Source: an uncultured Verrucomicrobiales bacterium
GTDB taxonomy: Bacteria > Verrucomicrobiota > Verrucomicrobiia > Verrucomicrobiales > Akkermansiaceae
Direction: 5' to 3'
Assembly (NCBI GenBank): GCA_937885815.1
Contig: CALABM010000198.1
Location: 1 to 14,018, forward strand
DNA: 14,018 nt
Part shown: positions 6,527 through 13,591 of the stretch, one piece after another
Position numbering within the stretch: position 1 is the first letter of the stretch
How the letters are laid out: each line of letters begins with the position of its first letter
Made by a program: the position numbers and the translations under genes
The notes under the pieces: generated by a model
What the model saw: the letters and a program-made list of their open reading frames with translations, nothing else
Database searches by the model: none
Told to the model about the DNA's origin: nothing

Positions 6527-8704
6527 ATGCCGGAACCGAAAGAACAGGTACTGTTTGAAAACACAGCCTATCGTCTCACCGAGAAAGGCCTGCAGCAGCA
6601 CAACGGACTTTCGGCCCGGCTGGAAGGGCCGGCCAAACTTGTCATCAACCGCGAGGGTGAGCCCCCGCGTGAAATCGCCATACCGTCCCTGCCCGCCGGC
6701 TGCACCGGCATGCGCAGCAGCATCCCCATCCTCACGGCCATGTACAACCTCGCCATGCACGAGCTCATGGCCAATGTACAGCAGGATGGCACCATGCTCG
6801 CCGGCGCTAACTGGAGCACCGTATGGACTCGGGATATCGCCTTCACAGCCGCCCTTGGCGCCAGCCTCGCCGCACCGCAAGAAGTGCTTGCCAGCCTGAA
6901 ATCCCGCGTAAAGGATGGTGCCATCATGCAAGATACCGGCACTGGTGGTGGATGGCCTGTATCCACAGACCGCGTCTCCTGGGCCCTCGGAGCTTGGGAT
7001 CTGTACCTCACTCAGGGAGACCGCGAGTGGCTGAAAGAGAGCTGCGATATTTTGTGCGCCACTCTTGCACAGGATGACGCTGTACTGCCTAAGCACACAC
7101 CCCTTCGCCCGGGTGAAACCTCCTTCTTAGACTGGCGCGAGCAGAGCTACCCGGACTGGATGACACCGGCAGACATCGGCGCCTCATACGCCTTCAGCAC
7201 GAACGTGCTGTACTACATGGCTCTGAACATCACCTCACGCATGCTTTCCGAGCTGGAGAGGGAAGATGAAGCCGCCACCTACCGCACCAGAGCGCAGGAA
7301 CTCAGTAAAGTCATAGAGCAAGCATTCTGGAACCGCGCCAATAATCAGTACAGCATGTTCCTCACGCCGGATGGCTGCAGAGATGAACACTCTGATGCCC
7401 TGGCCAATGCTCTGGCAGTCATCAGCGGTCTTGCCGGAGAACACGCTACACACGCTATGAGCACGCTGCCCCGTAGTCCATGGGGCACCCCCGCCTTCGC
7501 GCCGTACAAACCCGGCTGCGCAAAGGCATACCATAACCGCACCATTTGGCCCTTCCAAGAGGCCTTTGTACTGCGCGCTCAGGCCGAGATGCGAGATACC
7601 GCCGGAGCTGCCTTCAGCATGGCCTCCATTCTACGCGCTGCACTCGCCTTCGGCACCAACAAGGAAAACTTCCATGCCGAAACCGGCGAAGCCACGGATA
7701 CCATCCAGAACTCAGACCGCCAGCTCTGGAGCGTGGCCGGCATGCTCGGGCTCTTCTACTACTCCTTGTTCGGCATTAACTATGAGCACGACACCATCGT
7801 GTTCACTCCCTGCGTACCAAAGGCCTTTGCCGGCAGCCACTGGCTCACAAACCTGCGCATACGCGACATGGTGCTGAACGTGCACATCAACGGTTATGGC
7901 ACGGATATTTGCTCCGTTCTCATCAACGGCAAACCCGCCACCCCCATTCTCCCGCTGGATACCGTTGGTAATCTCCAGATAGAAATTGAGCTCATTCCCG
8001 AGGATTCAGAAGAACCGGACAGCCACTTCCCGGAGGCTTACGAAAACCTCCGCGAGCCTGAGTGGGATTCACCCACACTCACCCACCTTCGCTGGCTGCC
8101 CGTGGAAGGAGCCGCCAGCTACTACGTCTTTGCTAACGGAACAGCTCTTGGGACCACCCCTGAGTGCAGCTTCCCCATCTCCCGCCCGGATCTCTTCAAG
8201 AATGTGTACCGCGTTCAGGCTATCAGCCATGGCAACAGCAGCCGTCTGAGCCGCCCCGCCGTATTCCATGCTGAAGGAGCCCTGCACGAGCTCAGCCCTC
8301 AGACCATAGGAGAAAATGGTGAATACCCCGTAGAAAATCAACAGGCATGGCTGGACACCAAGCCCTGCACCGCCCTGTTGAACTACGGCACCATAGCCCT
8401 TGCCGCCGGCACCTACGAGCTGAGCCTGCAGTACTGCAATGCCACAGCCTCACTGAGAGATGGTGACAGCTGTGCTCTGCGAGAGCTACTCATTAACGGC
8501 GAGCCTGTAGGCATTATCCCCCTGCCTCACAACACCGAGCCCGGAAACTGGGAGCATTACTCGCACTCTGCCCCCATCACCGTAACCCTTACCAGCGGGC
8601 GGCACAACTTCTCACTGCGCTACAACCCTGCAAACTGCAAGAATACAAATGGAGAGCTAAACCAGTGCATGGTACGCGCGCTCACAATCTCACGCGTTAG
8701 CTGA
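6527..8704 (+). CDS. Six-hairpin glycosidase-like protein with FnIII and C-terminal beta-sandwich domains
   Basis: I recognise the fold class, not the enzyme. Residues about 61-425 look like an (alpha/alpha)6 six-hairpin glycosidase domain: NWSTVWTRDIAFTAAL (95-110), GGGWPVSTDRVSWALG, FLDWREQSYPDWM (200-212, carrying acidic residues suited to a catalytic role), YHNRTIWPFQEAF (335-347) and NSDRQLWSVAGMLG (395-408). This pattern is shared by glycogen-debranching, GH63 and alpha-rhamnosidase-like clans. A short beta region follows (425-490), then a fibronectin type III-like domain (about 515-582, LRWLPVEGAASYYVFANG... YRVQAIS) and a final beta-sandwich reminiscent of carbohydrate-binding modules (about 605-725). 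Total length is 725 residues. The N-terminus (MPEPKEQVLF) shows no signal peptide, odd for a protein with appended binding domains. The substrate is unknown; an oligosaccharide-processing role is inferred. It follows purB by 17 bases. Confidence 0.72.
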   Translation: MPEPKEQVLFENTAYRLTEKGLQQHNGLSARLEGPAKLVINREGEPPREIAIPSLPAGCTGMRSSIPILTAMYNLAMHELMANVQQDGTMLAGANWSTVWTRDIAFTAALGASLAAPQEVLASLKSRVKDGAIMQDTGTGGGWPVSTDRVSWALGAWDLYLTQGDREWLKESCDILCATLAQDDAVLPKHTPLRPGETSFLDWREQSYPDWMTPADIGASYAFSTNVLYYMALNITSRMLSELEREDEAATYRTRAQELSKVIEQAFWNRANNQYSMFLTPDGCRDEHSDALANALAVISGLAGEHATHAMSTLPRSPWGTPAFAPYKPGCAKAYHNRTIWPFQEAFVLRAQAEMRDTAGAAFSMASILRAALAFGTNKENFHAETGEATDTIQNSDRQLWSVAGMLGLFYYSLFGINYEHDTIVFTPCVPKAFAGSHWLTNLRIRDMVLNVHINGYGTDICSVLINGKPATPILPLDTVGNLQIEIELIPEDSEEPDSHFPEAYENLREPEWDSPTLTHLRWLPVEGAASYYVFANGTALGTTPECSFPISRPDLFKNVYRVQAISHGNSSRLSRPAVFHAEGALHELSPQTIGENGEYPVENQQAWLDTKPCTALLNYGTIALAAGTYELSLQYCNATASLRDGDSCALRELLINGEPVGIIPLPHNTEPGNWEHYSHSAPITVTLTSGRHNFSLRYNPANCKNTNGELNQCMVRALTISRVS

Positions 8705-8740
8705 TTATCCACCGCACGCGACCGGCACAAAACATTCACC

Positions 8741-9499
8741 ATGGACCTCCTCCACCTCAAGCGCATTCTCATCAGGAGCACAGTTATTGGGGTTGCCCTG
8801 TTAGCAGCCGGCTGCTACCCGCCCCCCGTGCAGTATCCCTACACGCCCACCATTACCACCCGGCGCAGCACCCTCAGTGAGAATCTTCTCGCCCTGCTCC
8901 CCGAGCAGCAGCGCAATCTTCCTACCGCACGAGCGGAGGCTGAATGGCTCGCAGATACCGCCTATAAGGCATCCGCCGCTATCTCGCGCGTGAATGACTC
9001 CAACTTCCCCGGCTGGGCCGGTAACGCCCTTGTAAATGCCCACATTCAGGACCGCGGCCTCTGCTGGCACTACCAGCATGATATGTACCGCGAGCTGCGC
9101 CGCCGCAAGCTCACCTACTTCCGCATCGGCTGCTGTGTGCGTGACCACAGAAAACTCACCGAGCACAACTGCGTTTACATTGCCGCGGCCGAAGGCGACT
9201 GGCCAAATGCCTGGGTGCTGGATGCATGGATGTGGAATGGCCGCCTGAAAGTAGACCATGCCGCCACCCTTGATAAGGATGACTGGAAGGATCTCCCGGA
9301 AATATGCACCATGCTCAGCATCACATATACCGAGGAGCACACATACCCCATAGAACATTGGTTCAGCGTGCGTTGCGATGATGGCCGCTACCTCATTTCT
9401 TCCTCCAACAAGGCCAGAACTTCTAATCAATACCGCCGTATGTACGAAAACATACAGCAGGGCAATACCGAGCACCCAAACAGCCCAACATCCTACTGA
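8741..9499 (+). CDS. Lipoprotein with putative transglutaminase-like Cys-His-Asp triad
   Basis: I do not recognise a named family. The 252-residue product has a lipoprotein signal ending LAAGC (C25 lipidated), then a helical region beginning LSENLLALLPEQQRNLP. The conserved-looking core reads RGLCWHYQHDMYRELRRR (105-122), EHNCVYI (141-147) and WVLDAWMWNGRL (158-169). Order and spacing of C108, H142 and D161 match the transglutaminase/papain-like superfamily (GxCxxYA..., then H, then D), so I infer a cysteine peptidase or amidotransferase-like domain on the cell envelope. The downstream neighbour is a close paralog whose conserved segments coincide with these three blocks, which supports their importance. 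Other cysteines (C131, C132, C144, C189, C212) might form disulfides. It starts 36 bases after the glycosidase-like gene; no separate promoter is visible. It could instead be a non-catalytic member of the fold. Confidence 0.6.
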   Translation: MDLLHLKRILIRSTVIGVALLAAGCYPPPVQYPYTPTITTRRSTLSENLLALLPEQQRNLPTARAEAEWLADTAYKASAAISRVNDSNFPGWAGNALVNAHIQDRGLCWHYQHDMYRELRRRKLTYFRIGCCVRDHRKLTEHNCVYIAAAEGDWPNAWVLDAWMWNGRLKVDHAATLDKDDWKDLPEICTMLSITYTEEHTYPIEHWFSVRCDDGRYLISSSNKARTSNQYRRMYENIQQGNTEHPNSPTSY

Positions 9500-9560
9500 C
9501 GCAACACGCAGGCTGAACTGCCATACTTTCCGCTTGTATTCTCATTAACTTTGTGACAGA

Positions 9561-10362
9561 ATGCCGCCACTAAACATGGCTCGTATTCTCTCCTACAATA
9601 TGGAATCTCACATTACAGCAGCTCTCGCGACAATAAGCCTCGCCTTTGCTGCTGCCGTGATGCTGCCTTCCTGCCAGCGGGCACCTATGCCTGACTACGC
9701 TGAAACAGCCCCCGTGCTGCAGCAGCGCAGCCAACTGGCCACCGACCTTCTCGCGCTGTTGCCTGCAGAGCAGCGCACCCTGCCCCAAGCCATCGCTGAA
9801 GCCGAATGGCTCGCAGATACCTCATACAAGGCCGCAGTCAGCATCTCCCGTATCAACAATCCGCTCCTCTGGCCGGCGTGGATGAACAATCGCCTCGTAA
9901 ACGCACCCGGCAACATCCGTGAGCGTGGGCTCTGCTGGCACTACCAGCATGACCTTTACCGCGAACTCCGCCGCAGAAAGCTTCGGTTGCAACGTACGCG
10001 ACGCCGGAGAAGGCTCCGAGCACAACTGCGTCTACGTCTGTGCAATCGGCTCCGCTTGGCCCGTTGCCGTCACGCTGGATGCATGGCGCCGCAACGGCAG
10101 ACTCGCCACCTACACCCAAAAAGATTTGGAGGGTGAAAACTGGGAGGACCGCGCCGCCACCACTGAGATGCTCAACTGCATTTACCCGGTCGGGCACACC
10201 TACCCGGTTGAACATTGGGCACTCGTTAAGAGCGGTAAAAAATGGAATGATTACGTTCCCAGCTGGATAGATGCCGGCCGCAACACGCGCCAAGGCCGTA
10301 TCATGTACAACAACATGTATACTGGCCTTCAGCAGCGTAACGGTAAACCCACGGACTACTGA
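9561..10362 (+). pseudogene. Second transglutaminase-like lipoprotein, interrupted by a frameshift
   Basis: This is a paralog of the upstream lipoprotein gene. Frame 1 (from ATG 9561, or more likely ATG 9600, which gives MESHITAALATISLAF... and lipobox MLPSC) encodes LLALLPAEQRTLPQAIAEAEWLAD and RGLCWHYQHDLYRELRRRKL, then loses homology at 9981-9985 and runs on to a stop at 10136. The homology resumes in the next frame as FGCNVRDAGEGSEHNCVYV, VTLDAWRRNGRL and HTYPVEHWALV, ending at the TGA of 10360-10362. Against its paralog this copy lacks 14 bases, between the codons for KL and for the glycine of IGC. So the Cys block is in one frame and the His and Asp blocks in another. Both parts are otherwise free of stops, so the lesion is recent, strain-specific or a sequence error. 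No programmed slippery site is evident. Confidence 0.75.
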
Positions 10363-10397
10363 CCGTAGTAAACCACGTTTGATTCACTTCAAAAGCC

Positions 10398-10420
10398 GCA
10401 GCCCTGTTACTCAGGGCTGC
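10398..10420 (-). terminator. Hairpin overlapping the pdxH stop codon
   Basis: A perfect 9-base-pair stem (10398-10406 with 10412-10420) with a 5-base loop overlaps the final codons and stop of pdxH. On the minus strand it is followed by GGCTTTTGAAG, a short T-run, so it is probably a modest intrinsic terminator for pdxH. On the plus strand there is no T-run after it. Confidence 0.55.
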
Positions 10421-11049
10421 AAGCGTTCTATGCCCCAGGAGCCGTCCTCCTGCAGAGTGTACATGAAGCGGTCATGCACACGGCCGGGGCCACCTTGCCA
10501 GAACTCCATGTGGTGCGGCACAATACGGTAACCACCCCAGAAATCCGGCAGAGGCACCTGCCCCTCCGAGAACTTACGCTTAAGCTCCTGCAACTTCATC
10601 ATGAGAAGCTTGCGAGTGGATATAACTTGGCTCTGGTGTGACACCCATGCCCCCAGCTGGCTTTCCCTCGGGCGGGAAAGGAAGTACTTCAGCGTCTCCG
10701 CACGGGAGATTTTCTCCGCGCGGCCATACACAATAATCTGGCGCTCCAACGTCACCCATGGCAGCAACATGCAGATTTCCGGATTACTCTCCAACTCGCT
10801 TGCCTTGCGGCTGGTATAGTTTGTAAAGAAAACGTAACCACGGTCATCATAATACTTGAGAAGCACCGTACGCAGCGAAGGACGTCCATCCGGCGTGGAT
10901 GTGGCGATGCTGACGGCATTCGGCTCAGGCACTTCAGCCTCCAAAGCCTGCTTGAACCACACATCAAACTGCTTGAAGGGCGAATCCGCCAAATCCTCAC
11001 GATGCAGGGTATCCTTAAGGTACTCCTCTCGAAACGCTGATAAATCCAT
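10411..11049 (-). CDS. pdxH: Pyridoxamine/pyridoxine 5'-phosphate oxidase
   Basis: PdxH uses FMN and oxygen to convert pyridoxamine or pyridoxine 5'-phosphate to pyridoxal 5'-phosphate, the last step of vitamin B6 salvage and synthesis, in the cytoplasm. The 212-residue length is typical (E. coli about 218). FMN- and substrate-binding blocks are PDGRPSLRTVLLK (53-65), FFTNYTSRKASEL (74-86) and ERQIIVYGRAEK. The C-terminus carries the family signature EFWQGGPGRVHDR (182-194) and ends IERLQP, close to the usual RLAP. The start at 11049 gives the normal N-terminus (MDLSAFREEYLKDTL). A longer reading from 11196 would run through the tRNA terminator and is rejected. A promoter lies immediately upstream, with its -10 box ending only 6 bases before the ATG, implying a leaderless or nearly leaderless message. 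The gene is convergent with the frameshifted lipoprotein gene. Confidence 0.96.
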   Translation of the reverse strand: MDLSAFREEYLKDTLHREDLADSPFKQFDVWFKQALEAEVPEPNAVSIATSTPDGRPSLRTVLLKYYDDRGYVFFTNYTSRKASELESNPEICMLLPWVTLERQIIVYGRAEKISRAETLKYFLSRPRESQLGAWVSHQSQVISTRKLLMMKLQELKRKFSEGQVPLPDFWGGYRIVPHHMEFWQGGPGRVHDRFMYTLQEDGSWGIERLQP

Positions 11050-11055
11050 GTGCAC

Positions 11056-11084
11056 ACTATAGCACCGCCCTCCGCCAGTGGCAA
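11056..11084 (-). promoter_or_regulatory. pdxH promoter, predicted leaderless
   Basis: On the minus strand TTGCCA (11084-11079), a 17-base spacer (11078-11062) and TATAGT (11061-11056). The start codon begins at 11049, about 7 bases after the -10 box, where transcription should itself begin. A GGAGGG run lies inside the spacer and so would not be in the transcript as a ribosome-binding site. Confidence 0.72.
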
Positions 11085-11155
11085 GCTTATTCTGTGCCGC
11101 CTGAACTGGAAACACGGGTATAACGTGATGAAAAAGCCTTGTACTCACAGACACG

Positions 11156-11190
11156 AAAAAAGCTCCAAGGCTTTCACCTCGGAGCTTTTT
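11156..11190 (-). terminator. Rho-independent terminator of tRNA-Glu
   Basis: A 14-base-pair stem (11190-11177 with 11170-11157, one G-U pair in the minus-strand RNA) closes a 6-base loop and ends in a run of U. It begins 5 bases after the tRNA 3' end and lies well upstream of the pdxH promoter, so the tRNA is its own unit. Confidence 0.92.
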
Positions 11191-11195
11191 CTTCA

Positions 11196-11267
11196 CATCC
11201 CCACGCGGATTCGAACCGCGGTTCTATGACTGAGAATCATATGTCCTAACCCCTAGACGATGGGGAC
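11196..11267 (-). tRNA. tRNA-Glu (anticodon CTC)
   Basis: The minus strand folds as a full cloverleaf: acceptor GTCCCCA with TGGGGAT (first pair G-U), D-arm GTC...GAC with loop TAGGGGTTAG, anticodon stem TATGA/TCATA around the loop TTCTCAG (anticodon CTC, reading GAG), and T-arm CGCGG-TTCGAAT-CCGCG. The discriminator base is G73. No CCA is encoded (TGA follows), so CCA must be added by nucleotidyltransferase. GAG is a frequent codon in the surrounding genes. It has its own promoter and terminator. Confidence 0.96.
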
Positions 11268-11299
11268 TTTTTGATGTGGTGTTGCGTAGCAACGAGGAA

Positions 11300-11375
11300 A
11301 TACTACCACAGTTCCCCGAATTGTCAAGAGAAAATCATAAAAAAAATAAAAAAAAGCAAAAAAAATGGAGAAAAA
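11300..11375 (-). promoter_or_regulatory. tRNA-Glu promoter with T-rich UP-like element
   Basis: On the minus strand a perfect TTGACA (11327-11322) is followed by a 16-base spacer and TAGTAT (11305-11300). Upstream of the -35 box, 11328-11375 is nearly pure A on the plus strand (T on the minus), resembling the AT-rich UP elements of stable-RNA promoters. The predicted start near 11293 leaves a leader of about 25 bases containing a small hairpin (GTTGC-TAC-GCAAC) before the tRNA. Confidence 0.75.
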
Positions 11376-11392
11376 TGGGCACGAAGGCATGA

Positions 11393-11421
11393 TTGCGGTT
11401 TGCAGAGCGGGAGTATATATG
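11393..11421 (+). promoter_or_regulatory. Possible promoter for the secreted-protein operon
   Basis: TTGCGG (11393-11398), a 17-base spacer and TATATG (11416-11421) sit just before the first usable ATG (11427). An overlapping alternative is TTGCAG (11400-11405), 17 bases, TAGAAT (11423-11428). Either would give a leaderless or very short leader if translation starts at 11427 or 11436. The signal is weaker than the other promoters here. Confidence 0.4.
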
Positions 11422-11426
11422 CTAGA

Positions 11427-12941
11427 ATGGCAGGCATGTTAAGCAGATGGACACTATGTGCGAGCGCGATGCTGAGCCTCACTTGGGCAGAGCCACCGGC
11501 TGCTCCGACAAGCAGCACCCCTGCGCAGACTGCCACCACAGCAGCCAGAAGTACAGCCAACTTACCGGGCGAGGCGGATGACCACGTGGTGTCACAATCC
11601 CGCATGTTCTCCGTAAGCGGTGGAGATTCACTGCGCATGGGCGCCATTGCCACGAAGGCGGATGAAGTCCGCGGTGCTGTGTGCCGTCTGCTTGGTGTAG
11701 ATACCACATGGAAATACGGCATATCCATCCGCCTCATCGGCCGCTCTACCGACCCCGCGGAGCCGAACCCCATCCGCACGCGCATCCGCATTATCGGCAA
11801 TGAACCGAACTTCCAGATTCGTATCTTCCCCGGTGGAGGTATTGATGTGGATCGCCTCACGAATGCCATCATCACCATGACCCTCTTCGAGCGAGCGCTT
11901 GCTCCTGAGCGCATCGAAGCCTTGCCGGAAAGCGTAAACATCCCACAGTGGCTTATCACCGGCATCCAGCAAGCAGTACTCTGGCGCAGCGGGAAGGCGG
12001 ATCGCCGCCTGTACCGTAGCCTATTCGAACGAGCGCACGTTCTCACTCCGGAAGAAATCGTCTCCGCCGAAAACATACACCGGCTGGATGCCACCTCGCG
12101 GCAGGTATATGAGGTATCCTGCGGTGTGCTCATCATGTGCCTCGTGAATCAGGCCGGTGGCCCGGCACAGCTGCGCGAGCTTATCTCTGAATCCGCGCTG
12201 GCGGATGGCTCACCGCGTGAAATCATCACAGCGCACTTCCATGAGATGGGCATCAACGCCAACATGCTGAACCGCTGGTGGGCGCTGGAACTGGCTTCAC
12301 TTTCCATTGCGCCGGCCACAGAACGCCTCACCCCCATGGAAACCGAGGAGCAGCTGGCAGAGTCTCTGAATATACTGCTGTACGACCCAGAAACCCTCAT
12401 ACCGCGCACCATCAGTGCGGATGATGCTTACACCCTCACCTCCCTGCCGGACTGGCGCACAAAGATACGCCCCTGCGTGGAACGCCTCATGCAGCTGAAC
12501 CTGCAAGCCTTCCCCGGTTACCGCCCCATCATTGAAGAATATTGCCATGCCTTTAATGAGCTGATGCAGGGCAAAGGCCCTGATGAAGTGCAGAACATCC
12601 TCGGCCCGTTGCGTGAACTGCGAGCAGCTTACATCACCACCTCCCTGCGAGGGCGCGATTACTTGGACTGGTACGAGATTACCCACTTGGGACAAGGCCG
12701 CCACCGCCAAGGTTTCCAAGCCTACTTGGAAACCATGAAGCTCCTGCGTGAAGAAAAACCGGGACCAGACACCCCCATCAGCCAGTATCTCCAAGACATC
12801 GAAGACCTCTACAACCTCCCCTCCGGCGGAGAATTCCCGGAAACCCTCCGCCGCCGAGTGCAGGAAGCCAGACACGCCGCACGCGAAGCTCGCAGACTCG
12901 AAGAAGAAAACCGTAACGCCCAGTCCCCACAGCAGCCATGA
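11427..12941 (+). CDS. Exported protein resembling a catalytically dead gluzincin peptidase
   Basis: I do not recognise a named family. From ATG 11427 (504 residues; ATG 11436 is also possible) the protein starts with a signal peptide (MLSRWTLCASAMLSLTWA, cleavage likely before EPP), then a Thr/Ala/Pro linker to about residue 45. The middle has the layout of MA-clan gluzincin peptidases: an RLTNAIITMTLFERAL helix (143-158) where HExxH would sit, NIPQWLITGIQQAV (171-184) resembling the family's PxWLxEGxA segment, VSCGVLIMCLVNQAGG and a terminal WW (284-285). No HExxH is present and the E of WLxEG is T, so any zinc peptidase activity is lost. The C-terminus (about 465-504) is a charged coiled coil (RRRVQEARHAAREARRLEEE) ending in PQQP. 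The stop overlaps the rnhB start by ATGA. The fold assignment is inference from motif layout. Confidence 0.6.
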   Translation: MAGMLSRWTLCASAMLSLTWAEPPAAPTSSTPAQTATTAARSTANLPGEADDHVVSQSRMFSVSGGDSLRMGAIATKADEVRGAVCRLLGVDTTWKYGISIRLIGRSTDPAEPNPIRTRIRIIGNEPNFQIRIFPGGGIDVDRLTNAIITMTLFERALAPERIEALPESVNIPQWLITGIQQAVLWRSGKADRRLYRSLFERAHVLTPEEIVSAENIHRLDATSRQVYEVSCGVLIMCLVNQAGGPAQLRELISESALADGSPREIITAHFHEMGINANMLNRWWALELASLSIAPATERLTPMETEEQLAESLNILLYDPETLIPRTISADDAYTLTSLPDWRTKIRPCVERLMQLNLQAFPGYRPIIEEYCHAFNELMQGKGPDEVQNILGPLRELRAAYITTSLRGRDYLDWYEITHLGQGRHRQGFQAYLETMKLLREEKPGPDTPISQYLQDIEDLYNLPSGGEFPETLRRRVQEARHAAREARRLEEENRNAQSPQQP

Positions 12942-13591
12942 GAACAAAACAGGTATTTACCCTCCCGGATGCACCGGATATGAGCGCAGAGGCCGCGGCT
13001 TACGCAGAAGGACGCACATGCGTGTGCGGCATAGATGAGGCAGGCCGTGGTCCCCTGGCCGGGCCGGTGGTGGCTGCAGCGGTAGTACTACCCATGGGCT
13101 ATGAGCTTCCCGGGCTGAATGACTCCAAAAAACTCACAGCCAAACGTCGCGAAGCCCTGTTTGAGGAGCTCATGGCAGATGAGCGAGTCCTGAAGTGCAT
13201 CGCCACAGCAAGTGTGCAGGAAATTGATGAGCTGAATATCCTGCGTGCCACTCATCTGGCCATGGCACGTGCAGCCCAAGGGCTACCGCAAGCCGCAGAT
13301 TTCTGCCTTATTGACGGATTAGCCGTGCCCAACTTCCCCCTACCCTCCGCCAACCTTGTGAAGGGTGACGCCCGCTGCCTGAGCATAGCCGCGGCCAGTG
13401 TGCTGGCAAAGGTCACGCGAGACCGCTACATGATTCAACTCGGCACCGAATACCCGCAGTACGGCTTCGAGCGCCATGCCGGTTACGGCACGAAAGCCCA
13501 CCTTCAGGCCATCCGCGAATATGGAATTACTCCGCACCATCGCCGCTCGTTTGCACCTGTTGCACAAATGGAGCTGCCCTTGGGCTTCTGA
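12938..13591 (+). CDS. rnhB: Ribonuclease HII
   Basis: RNase HII cuts the RNA strand of RNA-DNA hybrids and starts removal of single ribonucleotides misincorporated in DNA. The 217-residue protein has the full active site: CGIDEAGRGPLAGPVV (30-45) with D33 and E34 and the GRG substrate-sensing motif, LNDSKKLT (60-67), CLIDG (123-127) with D126, and VKGDARCLSIAAASVLAKVTRDR (141-163) with D144, 18 residues after D126 as in E. coli. YPQYGFERHAGYGTKAHL follows, as expected. An N-terminal extension of about 28 residues precedes the first strand. The ATG overlaps the upstream stop (ATGA at 12938-12941), indicating translational coupling. The 3' end overlaps the start of yraN by 71 bases, and rnhB next to yraN is a common bacterial pairing. 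Confidence 0.97.
   Translation: MRTKQVFTLPDAPDMSAEAAAYAEGRTCVCGIDEAGRGPLAGPVVAAAVVLPMGYELPGLNDSKKLTAKRREALFEELMADERVLKCIATASVQEIDELNILRATHLAMARAAQGLPQAADFCLIDGLAVPNFPLPSANLVKGDARCLSIAAASVLAKVTRDRYMIQLGTEYPQYGFERHAGYGTKAHLQAIREYGITPHHRRSFAPVAQMELPLGF

Noticed and set aside
9975..9995. Programmed ribosomal frameshift in the second lipoprotein gene
   Set aside because: No slippery heptamer or downstream structure is evident, and the site coincides with a 14-base gap relative to the paralog.
11050..11196. An N-terminal extension of pdxH starting at 11196
   Set aside because: It would be translated through the tRNA terminator and the pdxH promoter; known PdxH proteins start near the MDLSAFREEY region.
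11281..11293. The inverted repeat GTTGC-GTA-GCAAC as an operator
   Set aside because: It is only a 5-base stem, lies at the predicted tRNA start site, and has no second copy; more simply a leader hairpin.
11324..12136. A 270-residue open frame antisense to the exported protein gene
   Set aside because: It has no recognisable domain and its end runs into the A-rich promoter region (poly-Phe); the plus-strand gene has a signal peptide and coupled neighbours.
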